A stretch of DNA of 64,000 nucleotides, from positions 1,798,001 through 1,862,000 of the forward strand of contig NZ_CP091036.1 of assembly GCF_021535135.1 (NCBI RefSeq), written 5' to 3'. The notes under the pieces were generated by a model. The model did no database searches, was not told the origin of the DNA, and saw only the letters and a list, made by a program, of their open reading frames with translations. Positions within the stretch are counted from its first letter, which is position 1. Each line of letters begins with the position of its first letter. Of the stretch, positions 19,604 to 30,232 are shown piece after piece. Source of the stretch: Antarcticibacterium sp. 1MA-6-2 (GTDB lineage: Bacteria; Bacteroidota; Bacteroidia; Flavobacteriales; Flavobacteriaceae). Made by a program: the position numbers and the translations under genes.

Positions 19604-20308
19604 TTATTTCTTTCTTTTCTTTTTATCCCACCACACATACGCAAGAAACAGAATTAAACTTATAATTGAACCCCAAATCAAACCCGTTTTTAAACCCTGT
19701 GTGGTTTTTCCTAAAACGGCAATGAAGATAGTAAGAGGTGCAATTCCAACCAGGGTCGCAGTTATAAACCGCCAGTAACCCATTTTTAAAATTCCTGCGA
19801 CAAAACTAATAGCATCGTTGGACAATAAAGGGTTAATACGCGTTACTATAACCGCCCAAAAACCATAGTCCTCCAGGAAATCCCTGATTTTTTTTTCAGA
19901 TTTTTCTCCAATTAACCTTTCAACAATAGCGGGTCCAAAATATCGTCCAATGAAGTATCCTACAGACGAAGCTGTAAATATGGATGCAAAAATAATTGCA
20001 CTACCCCAAATAGGACCATAAGCTAAAACTGATACTACCATTAAAAGCAGAGAAGGTATCACCAGTAAAAACATTTGAAGTACCATCGTAAGTACTAACA
20101 CCAATGGTCCTACCCAGCCAAACTGGCTTACCCACTGTTTTATTCGGGTCTCATCATCACTGGTAAGAACCTGCCAGGCTTCATTTAAAAAATTGTTTAC
20201 TGCCGGAATAAAAAAATATGCAGCAACTAAGGAAACAATAATTGCTGCAGAAATATATAAAGGTGCTTTACTCTTTTTTACTGATGTAGTCTCTATTTTC
20301 TCTTCCAT
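19604..20308 (-). CDS. TVP38/TMEM64 family (DedA superfamily) membrane protein
   Basis: 234 residues with about five to six membrane helices. The SNARE-associated/DedA core is visible in GYFIGRYFG near residue 115 and the RINPLLSNDAISFVAGILKM segment near residue 160. Related proteins are lipid scramblases or transporters; the substrate here is unknown. The start lies three bases from the stop of the upstream gene (20312), so it ends a five-gene operon that begins with the response regulator. Confidence 0.88.
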   Translation of the reverse strand: MEEKIETTSVKKSKAPLYISAAIIVSLVAAYFFIPAVNNFLNEAWQVLTSDDETRIKQWVSQFGWVGPLVLVLTMVLQMFLLVIPSLLLMVVSVLAYGPIWGSAIIFASIFTASSVGYFIGRYFGPAIVERLIGEKSEKKIRDFLEDYGFWAVIVTRINPLLSNDAISFVAGILKMGYWRFITATLVGIAPLTIFIAVLGKTTQGLKTGLIWGSIISLILFLAYVWWDKKKRKK

Positions 20309-20311
20309 AAA

Positions 20312-21165
20312 TTAATTTAATTTTACCTGAAGAATGTTTGCCTTCCCACCTTTTCCTTCATTAGAAATATAAATTTCGCCATTTGAGCCAAAAGTTAAGC
20401 CTTCAGCTTGACGAAATTGATTTCTGCTTAACAGCTGTAGGTTTTTTGACTTTCCTTCACTGTCTAAGATAACAATCTTAGGACTTACCCCTTCCAGGAT
20501 ATAAATATTTCCTGTAGTTGGATGAATATTAATTTCAGAAGGAAGTATTGTTTTCTCTATTTTCTTCTCTTTTATTTCACTAAAAACAGGATCATCAAAT
20601 AGAAGTTTAAAAGCTGGCTCCTTTTCAATTTTCCCTGCCTTAAGATCATAGGCAAAACCTACTTGTAATTTCCTTTCGCCTTTTCTTTAGCTGCAATTAA
20701 CAACCTGTTGTTCTTTTTATCGAAGCATAAACCTTCGAAATTATATTCACCTTTAATTTCAGTCTCTATTTCACGGGTTTGCCTGTTTTCTTCGTTAAAA
20801 TTAAGTACTTCAAAAATATTCCCATCACTTCTCAGGACATAGGCTGTTGATCCTGCCAGTGCGATCCCTTCATAATCACCCTCATCCCCAAATTCAATTT
20901 GCTTCTCAATTTTGGAATCTTTTAAATTATAAATGAAAATAATCCCATCTTCATCCTGCACCGCAGCAACCCTATCCTTATCCAATAAGGCAATACCTGA
21001 GACTTCATCCAGTATTTTAGGGAGATTCCATTCCTGAACTATCTCCAGGTTCTCTAAATCTTCCCTACTATTAACTATCTCTTTCCTGTCAAAGCTTATA
21101 TAGATAAACCCAATGACAGAAATTACTCCCAAAACTATTAATAAAGCCGCTTTTTGCACGTTCAT
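20312..21165 (-). CDS. SdiA-regulated-domain/phytase-like beta-propeller protein, frame broken once
   Basis: About 284 residues from the ATG at 21163-21165 (MNVQKAALLIVLGVISVIGF, an N-terminal membrane anchor). The body is a beta-propeller of the SdiA-regulated type (EVSGIALLDKDRVAAVQDEDG, YNFEGLCFDKKNNRLLIAA, then QAEGLTFGSNGEIYISNEG). Its catalytic role is unknown. The frame breaks near 20690-20700 in an A-rich tract (GCTAAAGAAAAGG); one extra A restores the downstream frame to the TAA at 20312-20314. This looks like a homopolymer slip. Part of the operon with the two-component system. Confidence 0.75.
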
Positions 21166-21181
21166 CTTTTTTAAATTAATA

Positions 21182-21628
21182 TTAATCGTAATAATTAATG
21201 TTCTGCATCTCCTCACCCTCCAAACTGTAAACCTTTTTAGCACCTGTAAGTGGCCCCTTAAATTCCAGTTGATAGTATGAAGTTTCACCTATGGTCAACA
21301 GGTGCGCATCATCAACTTTTTTAATTTCTTCCCTGCTGGTTAAACTGTTTCTAAGCATTTGAGGTAATTCTTCTATAGACACTTCTTTTATATACTTTAT
21401 TAAGGTCCCCGTCTCTTCTATTAGTGCCTCATGATCTACATTATTAACTTCAAATTCCACCTCGTAAAAAGCACCTTTTTTCTCCCATTCCACATTAGTA
21501 GCGTTTGAAAATTCTACATCTATCCTATTTAATACTACAGATGGAATTTCTGATTCCGGAATTTGCTGACTGCAACTTAGCATCGTGAAGAATCCTATTG
21601 TTATCGCCAGAATACTTGTCGACTTCAT
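21182..21628 (-). CDS. PepSY-like-domain lipoprotein
   Basis: 148 residues from the ATG at 21628. Lipoprotein signal (MKSTSILAITIGFFTMLSC). The mature part matches the PepSY-like (BLIP-like) pattern, with ATNVEWEKKGAFYEVEFEVN and a second repeat near the end. Genes of this kind often accompany OmpR-type two-component systems in Bacteroidetes. It sits between the sensor kinase and the SdiA-like gene, and probably acts in the periplasm as an accessory or target of that system. Confidence 0.82.
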   Translation of the reverse strand: MKSTSILAITIGFFTMLSCSQQIPESEIPSVVLNRIDVEFSNATNVEWEKKGAFYEVEFEVNNVDHEALIEETGTLIKYIKEVSIEELPQMLRNSLTSREEIKKVDDAHLLTIGETSYYQLEFKGPLTGAKKVYSLEGEEMQNINYYD

Positions 21629-21725
21629 TTTTTCAATTTTCACCAAAGTTGGGAACCAAAACTGAAATCAAATAGGAAAATTCCTCTGGCAGAAGAAGTT
21701 TAAGAGAGAATTAACAAGTTCTTTT

Positions 21726-22988
21726 TTAAATGTGTATACGGAAAATATGCCCTTCACTATAGTTATAATGAAGCTGAAGTTTATAGGATTCTGCAATTGC
21801 TCTTGCTATAGCCAAACCTAATCCGTTTGAAGGAACTTGAGAACCCGATCTATAAAACCTCGTAAAGATGGAATTCTCATCTAGAGGCGTATCTCCAGAA
21901 TTTGAAAAGCATACCGATGAAGAAGTTACTTCCACCTCCACTATTCCACCTTCAGGTGAATGAATAATGGCATTTTTTAGGAGGTTGGTAAATATAATTT
22001 GAGCTAGTTCCTGATTCATTTGTAGTTCAATAGATGCATGTTCAGTAAACCTAATTTCAACATTTTTTGAGTCTGATATATCCTTAAAATCCTCAATAAG
22101 ATTTTTTAAAATGTGGTTTACTTCTACCTTCTCCTGTTCAGGAAATTGTTCATTTTGAATCCTGGATAATAAAAGAAGAGATTTGTTATAGCGAGTAAGA
22201 CTTTCCAGTTTACCCATTGTTTTTTCTATTAATTCCATATGTTCTCTGCCTAATCCTTCAGTTTCCAATAATTGTTCAAGATTATTTAAAGCTATTGCAA
22301 GTGGAGTTTGCATTTCGTGAGAAGCATTTTCTATAAACTCTTTTTGGCTCTTATAACTTTCCTGTGCCTTGGATATAAATTTATTAATTCGGGAATTCAA
22401 TAAGTTAAACTCATCTACAGGAGTGGGTTGAAATTCCGGCTTTTTATTATCCTGAATTTTAAAGCTTTTTAATTGAGAAAGAAGCACATAAAAAGGATTC
22501 CAAATTCTTTTTAGCACTAAATTATTGAGCACCAGGATACTTATTATTAAACCTAAGCATATAGAAAAAGGAGGGATAGCAGCAAGTCCTCTATTAAGTC
22601 ATCTTCCTCTACCATGGAAGTAATGACCTTAATTTTATAATAGGAGCCATCCATCTCAAACACACTTTCAAGCAATCTCACTAAGCTCAAAATCTTCCTC
22701 ATTAAGCATATACATTAAAGTATCGCGGTAGGACTCAGTATAATTTTTATACTGCTCGTATTGTACTTTTTTAATGGTATAATAGCCTTCATCAAATGCA
22801 GTTTTTTCTAAAATACTTTTATTAGCTAGTGCTTTCTGGATCACCAGGATCTTTTGATTTTCCAGGCCATCATCCAGGCTATCGTAAATCTCATCCAGCA
22901 TCTGGTAGTAGAATATAACGGCCCATAGAGTGATTAAAACAAATAACAGGAATGCAAAATAGGAAGTGGAAAGATTGAGGAGTTTCAT
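21726..22988 (-). CDS. Sensor histidine kinase, frame broken twice
   Basis: Two membrane helices flank a periplasmic sensor of about 130 residues (first helix about residues 8-30). The HisKA box is NASHEMQTPLAIALNNL, and the ATPase shows N and G boxes (FTNLLKNAIIHS, SNGLGLAIARAIAES). Breaks at 22680-22686 and 22551-22558 become RCCGGY and give FEPVRLLESVFEMDG and LYAGLIISILVLNN (second helix). The net gain of three bases matches the in-frame 1263-base span, about 419 residues. Overlaps the response regulator by four bases. Confidence 0.9.
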
Positions 22989-23662
22989 TCAGTTATAATT
23001 TTGTACCCTATCCCATAGATTGCTTTAAGTTCCAATTCTGCACCGTTATCTATAAGTTTCTTTCTTAAATTTTTGATTTGTGCATAAATAAAAGAATAAT
23101 CATCAGATTGGTCTATATGATCGCCCCAAACGTGTTCAGCCAAAGCAGATTTCCTGATTAAACGATTTCTGTTCACACATAAATACAGGAAAATATCAAA
23201 TTCTTTCCGGTTAAGGATGACCTCCTTTCCGTTAATGTGCAGGGTTCGTTGCCGGGGATCAATACTTACATTTTCTATTTCAATAAAGTCATTCCCATCA
23301 AAACTCCGCCTGCGTAACACTGCGTTAATTCGTGCATTCAACTCGGCGAAGTGAAAAGGTTTAGGCAGGTAATCATCTGCTCCCAGATTAAGGCCAGATA
23401 ATTTATCGTCCAGAGAATTTTTGGCTGAGAGAATGATTACCGCACTGTTCTTTTCCGATTTTCTGTGAAATTCCAACAGATCCAGTCCGTCTCCATCGGG
23501 TAAGGTAATGTCCAGGAGAATACAATCATAGTCATATATAGCCAGTTTCTCCAAACCTTCGTCATAGGTACCCGCGGTTTCAACTGTATAATTTTCTTTT
23601 TCCAACTGGAACTGAATGTTTTGCAACATTTCAGGTTCGTCTTCAACAATTAGGATTTTCAT
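22985..23662 (-). CDS. OmpR/PhoB-family response regulator
   Basis: 225 residues. Receiver domain (about 1-118) with the acidic pocket EDEPE, phosphoacceptor Asp in CILLDITLPDGDG and the Lys in DDYLPKPFHF, then a winged-helix DNA-binding domain (about 128-225, RKEFDIFLYLCVN). First gene of an operon with the kinase, a PepSY-like lipoprotein, a SdiA-like protein and a TVP38 protein. The regulon and stimulus cannot be told. Confidence 0.95.
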   Translation of the reverse strand: MKILIVEDEPEMLQNIQFQLEKENYTVETAGTYDEGLEKLAIYDYDCILLDITLPDGDGLDLLEFHRKSEKNSAVIILSAKNSLDDKLSGLNLGADDYLPKPFHFAELNARINAVLRRRSFDGNDFIEIENVSIDPRQRTLHINGKEVILNRKEFDIFLYLCVNRNRLIRKSALAEHVWGDHIDQSDDYSFIYAQIKNLRKKLIDNGAELELKAIYGIGYKIITE

Positions 23663-23916
23663 TGGGAGATTTTACTGTTGCTAAAATACTGTCAAATTCT
23701 GAAATGAATTAGGAAAAGGAAAGGAAGCTATTAGATATAAATTTTGCTCTTATATTCCACAACCCTTTTCTGTATATCAATAATTAAAAAGGATTAGAAT
23801 CTTAAACAAAATAGCTCAATTCTCAATATACTTAAAATTGGTTCAACATCATTTATATTTTTTTTAAGAAAGAAAGGCCTCCTGCTGCTTAACTTGAGTA
23901 GAAAACTTTTCGTGAT

Positions 23917-25177
23917 ATGGATTTAATGCTAATTGTCTTCTTCATTAGCTTAATTATTATTCTCTCAGGAGCCGTTTATAAGAAACTACAATCCTATTCT
24001 ATTACTGAACCTTTTTTGGCCATAATTTTGGGTTTGATAGTAGGTCCGGATGTTTTTAATTTAATAGAATCTGCACCTGCTTCCGAAGAATTTAAAATTC
24101 TTAAAACCGTTTGTGAATTCACTATTGCGATGGCTCTAATGGCAACTGCACTAAGGCTGCCTCAAAAATTTTTCACAAAGAATGTACAAACTGCCTCTCT
24201 GCTGGTAATCTTTGGAATGCTGTTAATGTGGCTACTTGGTTCCACTGTCTTTTATCTCATCATTCCTGATTTATCTATAGGCCATAGTTTGCTTTTAGGA
24301 GCAATAATTTCTCCTACAGATCCTGTAGTTGCTTCCACCCTTACCAGCGGAAAAACTGCGGAAAAATATCTCCCGGGTTTCATCAGGAACAACTTATCCT
24401 TCGAATCTGGTATGAATGATGGCCTGGCCTACCCTATAGTTTTTCTGTCGTTGTTGATCGCGGGAATGGCAAATTTTGACTTGGCGGAATGGACAACAAG
24501 AATATTATTATATGAAAATATATTATGTGCTGTGCTTGCATATCTGGTAGGTTCCGGTGCTTAGCTATCTTTTTAAAAAAGCCCACCAGGCAGGTTTTAT
24601 GAACCTAAAAACCATACTCCCTTTTTCTCTGGCGGTCGCACTTTTCCTCTTAGCAGGATTTAGTGCTATAAAAATGAACGGAATTATTGCTGTTTTTGCC
24701 GGGAGCCTGGCCTTTGCGCAAGATATTACGGCTAGTGAAGAACTGGAAGAAAAGCACATTCAGGAATCTATGGAACGTTTAACAACCACTCCTGTTTTTT
24801 TCATTCTGGGGCTAATGCTGCCCTGGCAGGAATGGTTCTCCCTGGGCTGGAAGGCGATTGCTATTCCCATTTTGATCTTACTCTTTAGAAGGATACCTGG
24901 GATCCTGCTGCTAATGCCGTTCCTGCCAAAGCTTAAAAATAAAATTTATTCATCGCTGCTCGTGGGATGGTTTGGACCTATAGGCGTGGCAAGTTTATAT
25001 TATGCTATCTCAATGACAGAAAAATCGGGAATGGAGGATGCCTGGGTAATTCCCAGTTTAATTGTTTTTGCTTCTACTGTTGTTCACGGTCTTACAAGCA
25101 TACCTTTTGAAAAATTATACTATAACAAAGGTTCCAGGGCAAATGAACTGGAAAATGAGGATCGAAATCTGGATTAA
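23917..25177 (+). CDS. Cation:proton antiporter (CPA1/NhaP-type), frame broken once
   Basis: About 419 residues and roughly twelve membrane helices. The ion-site region SPTDPVVAS is near residue 135 and NDGLAYPIVFL near residue 168, typical of the NhaP group; exchanges Na+ or K+ for protons. The break at 24559-24565 (GCTTAGC) becomes GCCGGC and gives YLVGSGAGYLFKKAHQ. The 1261-base span is one over a multiple of three, as predicted. Confidence 0.9.
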
Positions 25178-25378
25178 ATTTTCTTTCCCTCATTGAATCC
25201 CCCTTAAATGCAAAATGGATTTTATATTTCATTTTACCATTAAAATCCTTTTTTACTTTTTAGAAAATATGGTTGATATTGCCAGCAACCTTGTTTATCT
25301 TAGAGTTAAATTCATTCTCCTTAAAAAAGACTTACTACCTTATTTTGAAAAGCAAGCTGCGGTTACTGCTATTATTCT

Positions 25379-25795
25379 ATGAAAAAATCGGAAAAATTAT
25401 TAACAGAAAAGAATATTCGTCCTACCGCTATGAGACTTCTGGTTTACGAGTTTATGGCTGAAAAAACCGTGGCAGTTACCCTGACTGATATAGAAAACGC
25501 CTTTACAAAATCTGACCGCACAACCCTTTACCGGACGATAAAGACTTTTGAAGAAAATTCGATAGTCCACCAGATTGAAGATGGTACCGGAGTTGCAAAA
25601 TTTGCTCTCTGTGCCGCCGGATGTAATTGTGATGTAAATACCGATTTGCATTTGCACTTTCACTGCACAAATTGTAATGAGACCCAATGTTTAACCGAGA
25701 GGAAAATACCGAATATTAAACTGCCTCCCGGATTTACTGCAACCGATGTTAATTTGGTTGTAAAAGGTATGTGCAGTAATTGTACCCAAAAATAA
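25379..25795 (+). CDS. Fur-family metal-dependent transcriptional regulator
   Basis: 138 residues. Winged-helix half (about 1-75) with RPTAMRLLVYEFM and DRTTLYRTIKTFEENSIV, then a dimerisation half with the metal motif HLHFHCTNC, the CNETQCL Cys pair and a C-terminal CSNC, fitting a structural zinc site. Two further Cys (CAAGCNC) lie at about residue 80. Just upstream of a zinc/cadmium-type ATPase gene, so a zinc-responsive (Zur-like) role is likely but inferred. Confidence 0.9.
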   Translation: MKKSEKLLTEKNIRPTAMRLLVYEFMAEKTVAVTLTDIENAFTKSDRTTLYRTIKTFEENSIVHQIEDGTGVAKFALCAAGCNCDVNTDLHLHFHCTNCNETQCLTERKIPNIKLPPGFTATDVNLVVKGMCSNCTQK

Positions 25796-25913
25796 TGCAC
25801 TTCCATTGCACGATAAATTCCAATAATTTTGAATTTATTAAACTCCTATGAGTGACTTGTCGACTATTTATAGGAGTTTGAAATATAAGGACCTTAAAAT
25901 TGACGGAAAATAT

Positions 25914-27900
25914 ATGAGCAGGAAAGAAGATGAGATTACATCAATGGAAATTAATTCTCCAAGAACCGCAGAACGACCGGGACCAACTCCTTCCCAAGAG
26001 AATGGATGTTGTTCTACTGATCAGCTAGGTTCACCATGGAGAAGAAGAAAAGGATTCATACATTCCTACCATTATAAGCTTAGTTTTATTATTAACCGGA
26101 ATTGCACTGGATTTCTTTGATGTGGAATGGTTTAAAGGCTATTTAAGGATATTAGTATTTGGTATAGCTTACGTTCTGGTAGGAGGAAAAGTTGTAAAAC
26201 ATGCCGTAACTAACATAGGCAGGGGAAATATCTTCAATGAATTTTTCTTAATGACCATTGCCACTCTTGGTGCGTTCTACATAGGAGAATTTGCCGAAGG
26301 TGTTGCGGTAATGCTGTTTTATGTAATTGGAGAACATTTTCAGGAAGCAGCAGTGGCCCGTTCCAGGCGTTCTATTAAAGAATTAATTGATAACCGTCCT
26401 GAAAAAGTAAGTGTGCAAAAAAATGGAAGGTTTGAAGATGTTGATCCAAAAAATGTAAACATTGGAGAAATAATTCAGGTCAAACCCGGGGAAAAAGTAG
26501 CTCTTGATGGAATAGTTCTTAATGAAGGTTCCTCCTTTAATACAGCCGCACTTACCGGAGAATCCAAACCCGACACCAAAAGAAAAGGGGAAGCCGTCAT
26601 GGCTGGGATGATTAACCTGGAAAAACTTGTAGAGCTTGAAGTGACCTCCCGCTATGAAGATAGTGCCCTCTCTAAAATTCTAAAACTCGTAGAAGAAGCA
26701 AGTGGCAGAAAAGCAAAAACCCAACAGTTCATTACAAAATTTGCCAAAATTTATACCCCAATAGTAGTGTTTATGGCTATTGGTTTAGCTCTACTACCTT
26801 ATTTTCTTGTAGAAACCTATGTCTTCGACGACTGGCTTTATCGGGCCCTGGTATTTCTGGTGATCTCCTGTCCCTGTGCACTGGTAATTTCCATACCTCT
26901 GGGATATTTTGGTGGAATTGGAGCGGCTTCACGTAATGGCCTCCTCTTTAAAGGTTCTAATTTCCTGGATCTTATTACAGAAGTGGATACTGTTGTAATG
27001 GATAAAACAGGAACATTGACAGAAGGGGTTTTTAAGGTACAGGAAGTAAGTGTTGAAAATATTTCAAAAGCTGAATTCCTCGCTTTAACTGCGGCTCTGG
27101 AAAGTAAATCCACTCATCCTATCGCCTCGGCAGTTGTAGAACATGCGGGAGATAATTATAAACAACTTGAAGTAAAGGAAGTAGAAGAAATAGCCGGACA
27201 CGGGCTCAAAGGAATAGTAGAGGGGAAAAAACTCCTTGTAGGGAATGCAAAATTATTGAGGAAATTTAATATTACTTACGATCCTGCAATAGATGAAATT
27301 GTCGAAACCATAGTAGTGGTTGCCATAAACGGCCAATATACAGGCTATATTACCATTGCCGATGCAATAAAAGAAGATGCCGCAGCGGCCATATCAAAAC
27401 TTAGGGAATATGGGATTATTTCTGTTATTATGCTCTCGGGAGATAAAGATTCTATTGTTCAAAAAGTTGCCGGGCAATTAAATCTCGATAAAGCTTATGG
27501 TGGACTCTTGCCCCAGGATAAGGTGACAAAAGTGGAGGAACTTAAGGAACAGGGTAAAAAAGTAGCATTTGTAGGAGACGGGATTAATGATGCTCCCGTA
27601 ATTACCTTAGCTGATGTAGGAATAGCTATGGGTGCTTTAGGATCTGATGCAGCGATTGAAACAGCCGATGTGGTAATCCAAACCGATCAACCTTCCAAAA
27701 TAGGAACTGCTATTAAAATTGGGAAGAAAACAAGGCAGATCGTGTGGCAAAACATAATCCTGGCCTTCGGTGTAAAAGCTTTGGTGCTCACTTTTGGAGC
27801 ATTTGGGGTAGCTTCTTTGTGGGAAGCAGTTTTTGCTGATGTAGGTGTCGCATTCCTTGCTATTTTAAATGCAATTCGATTGCAGAAAATAAAATTCTAG
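25914..27900 (+). CDS. Heavy-metal translocating P-type ATPase (Zn/Cd/Pb group), frame broken once
   Basis: Exports divalent soft metals with ATP. About 661 residues. I choose the ATG at 25914 (MSRKEDEITSMEIN); the upstream ATG at 25848 adds unrelated sequence. Motifs: TGES actuator loop, SCPCALVIS metal-site helix, DKTGTLTEG phosphorylation site, and GDGINDAPV. No N-terminal CxxC metal domain is seen, only a short CC-containing tail. The break at 26024-26030 (GCTAGGT) becomes GCCGGT and joins TDQPVHHGEEEKDSY to the first helix. The 1987-base span fits one extra base. Confidence 0.92.
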
Positions 27901-28088
27901 ATTTAATAAAACTCAGTTTTTAAATTTAGTAAGTTGAGATTGGTATTCCAGGCACACTTTTTTAGAAAAATTGCCCAGGTTTGATCCTGAGTATGGATTT
28001 AATTACTCGTGCAACTTAAAGCAAATCATCAGGTTTTCTTCTGAAACACTGAATATTAAGTTTCAGAATATTTCACCGAAAATCTCTA

Positions 28089-28822
28089 TTAAGCTGTGGA
28101 AATTTCCTGTAATTCTCTTTGAGTTAAATTTTTCCAGCTTGACTTATAATCATCCTGATCAATATTTTCATCTACTCGAAAAGTGGGATCTAAAGCCTTA
28201 AAGGCTTCCACAAGAACAGAGAATGGCCTAAGTATCCTGTAATTTGAACAGTTTTTCCCCTATAGCTAATAAGCATAGTGGGAAATCTTGTTATCCCTTT
28301 TAACTTCAGTTCCTCAAGATCTTTCCTAAATAAATCAGATGATTCATCAGATAAAAATGACACCTCAAATTTTTCTTTATTCAGAATATCTTCAGCTTCC
28401 AGTTCTTCAGCAATGTGCATTATAATATCTGTATCTCCTATGTTCTTTTTATGGATCATAACGGCCTCTCTCAATTCCCGCAGCATTGCTTCTCCGGCTA
28501 TCCAGGATTGTTGTTCTGCTGCCTTTACTGCCATACAAGCCAGGTATGAAGTATCCACAGGATTATTAACCCACATATGTTCTTCTATAGGCTGTCCTGA
28601 AAGATGTTTCGCCTCCACCCACAAGGGACCCATTTGAGAAGGTTTTTGGATGTTGTTTAACTGATCTGTAAAATGCTTCCAATCTCTTAGAAGTCCTCCC
28701 ATGACGTATTTAATTTGTAAACGTTCCCTAAGTAAATACCGCAGCTTTCGCATTTGAGGTTCGAGGCCCCAACTCCAACAACAAAGAGGATCTGTAAAAT
28801 ATACAAGCTGAAATTTATCCAT
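28089..28822 (-). CDS. DsbA-family thioredoxin-fold protein, frame broken once
   Basis: About 243 residues, cytoplasmic in appearance (no signal peptide). N-terminal active-site-like motif DPLCCWSWG at about residue 11, helical insertion, and a cis-Pro strand (ITRFPTMLI) near residue 190. This resembles the YjbH/FrnE-like DsbA branch; an adaptor or isomerase role is possible. The break at 28226-28233 becomes RCCGGY and gives TGYRPFSVLVEAFKALDP; the protein then runs to TAA at 28089-28091, about 100 bases past the apparent stop. Confidence 0.85.
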
Positions 28823-28881
28823 ACTATTTCTTGAAAAAGCTAGGTATTACTCCGGCTTTTACTACTATTTATTTTTAAGTT

Positions 28882-29814
28882 TTAATATTTGCTCCACTGC
28901 ATTTCTTTCTTATTATCGGGTAAGGCTTTTTTAATTTCCTGTACCTTCTTTTTACTCAGTTCCTTGTTCATTTTATCTACCTCCTTTTGAGTTCTTTTAG
29001 AAGTCTGTTCCCCATCAATCAATCCTTTAGTTTTTTTGACGTGCTCCACAGGGTCTGAAATATATTCCCAGGTCTCGCCAAGTTTTGGACTCTTACCTTC
29101 ATTCCAGGGACCCCGAACTTCTTCCCCATTAGAAAGGTTGAAATATTGGTTACTGTAACGAGGGTCGCTTTGCAGCACTCCGGGAGGGAAATTAGGTTCT
29201 ATAGTTTCCAAAGCTGCCTGGAACATTTGAAAATGTGCTACTTCCCTGGTCATTAAAAATCGTAAGGTGTCCTTCACATAAGGATCAGATGTGTGTTGAA
29301 GAAGGTATTCATATACAATTTTTGCACGGGATTCTGCCGCAATATTAGATCGCAGGTCAACGGTAAGATCACCGTTAGCTGTAACATATGCAGAGGTCCA
29401 GGGGTTTCCGTTACTATCTGTTAAGGTTGGACCACCTCCCGAGAGATTAAAGAATTGAGGATTGACCATGGCCTGGTGAATAAACTCCTCTTTGGAAGCA
29501 GTTCCCTGCATCAACGGCATTATTTCAGATTCATCTGCAGCATCTTTAAGGCTGCCGTGAACACCTTTTAAAAGCATCTGTATGGTTGCTCCCACAATCT
29601 CCAAATGGCTGAATTCTTCAGTAGCAATATCCATTAGAAGATCATATTTGTCGGGATGCACTTTTTCTGCTGCAAACGCCTGGGTGAAATATTGCAGGGC
29701 AGCTTTTAATTCTCCATTAGCACCTCCAAACTGTTCAAGAAGTAATGTGGCAAAAGCAGGATCTGGCTTTGAGACCCTCGCATTAAATTGAAGTTCTTTT
29801 ACGTGATAAAACAT
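28882..29814 (-). CDS. Manganese catalase family protein
   Basis: 310 residues. Ferritin-like four-helix core with the metal-ligand residues in LLLEQFGGANGELKAALQYF and IATEEFSHLEIVGATI, and the second pair in AAESRAKIVYEYLLQ and LMTREVAHFQMFQAAL. Breaks down hydrogen peroxide without haem. The Lys-rich C-terminal tail of about 60 residues is typical. It starts about 60 bases upstream of the DsbA-like gene and may be co-transcribed with it. No frame breaks. Confidence 0.93.
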   Translation of the reverse strand: MFYHVKELQFNARVSKPDPAFATLLLEQFGGANGELKAALQYFTQAFAAEKVHPDKYDLLMDIATEEFSHLEIVGATIQMLLKGVHGSLKDAADESEIMPLMQGTASKEEFIHQAMVNPQFFNLSGGGPTLTDSNGNPWTSAYVTANGDLTVDLRSNIAAESRAKIVYEYLLQHTSDPYVKDTLRFLMTREVAHFQMFQAALETIEPNFPPGVLQSDPRYSNQYFNLSNGEEVRGPWNEGKSPKLGETWEYISDPVEHVKKTKGLIDGEQTSKRTQKEVDKMNKELSKKKVQEIKKALPDNKKEMQWSKY

Positions 29815-30232
29815 ATGGCGTATATTAAAATGGTTAATAGGTAATGAAAGTAGAGCTTAATGAAATTACTCACAGTTAATTCTTTCAAAACATATTGTTA
29901 AGGGAGAGGTAAAATTAATGCTGCCTTAAGAGAACTAAAGAAAATTTAAAAAGTGTGGTTAAGAATTAAAAAAATGGATAGTGCTCCGTAGAAAAGATGC
30001 CAATTTTCAAGATTCCCAAACATTTAAATAAAACGTGGATCAGCAAGCAGGGAGATGCCCGGAGCAGTTTTTTTTAAGCTTTGAATATGGAATTAATTTA
30101 CCTTCCTTAAATACAACTTCCCTACTTTGTAAATTAACAAGCTTAGGAATTATGGAATCAGATTTAAATCGAATTTAAAAATGATGAAATATGGCTACCT
30201 ATTAGTGAGTCTATCTCTAATATTTAGATCCT
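29815..30232. other. Intergenic stretch without a recognisable gene
   Basis: 418 bases between the catalase start and the sialic acid transporter stop. It must hold the catalase promoter, but I could not single one out with confidence. No hairpin or repeat stands out. Confidence 0.6.

Noticed and set aside
25848..25913. Earlier start of the P-type ATPase at 25848
   Set aside because: The 22 extra residues do not resemble family N-termini, whereas MSRKEDE at 25914 does.
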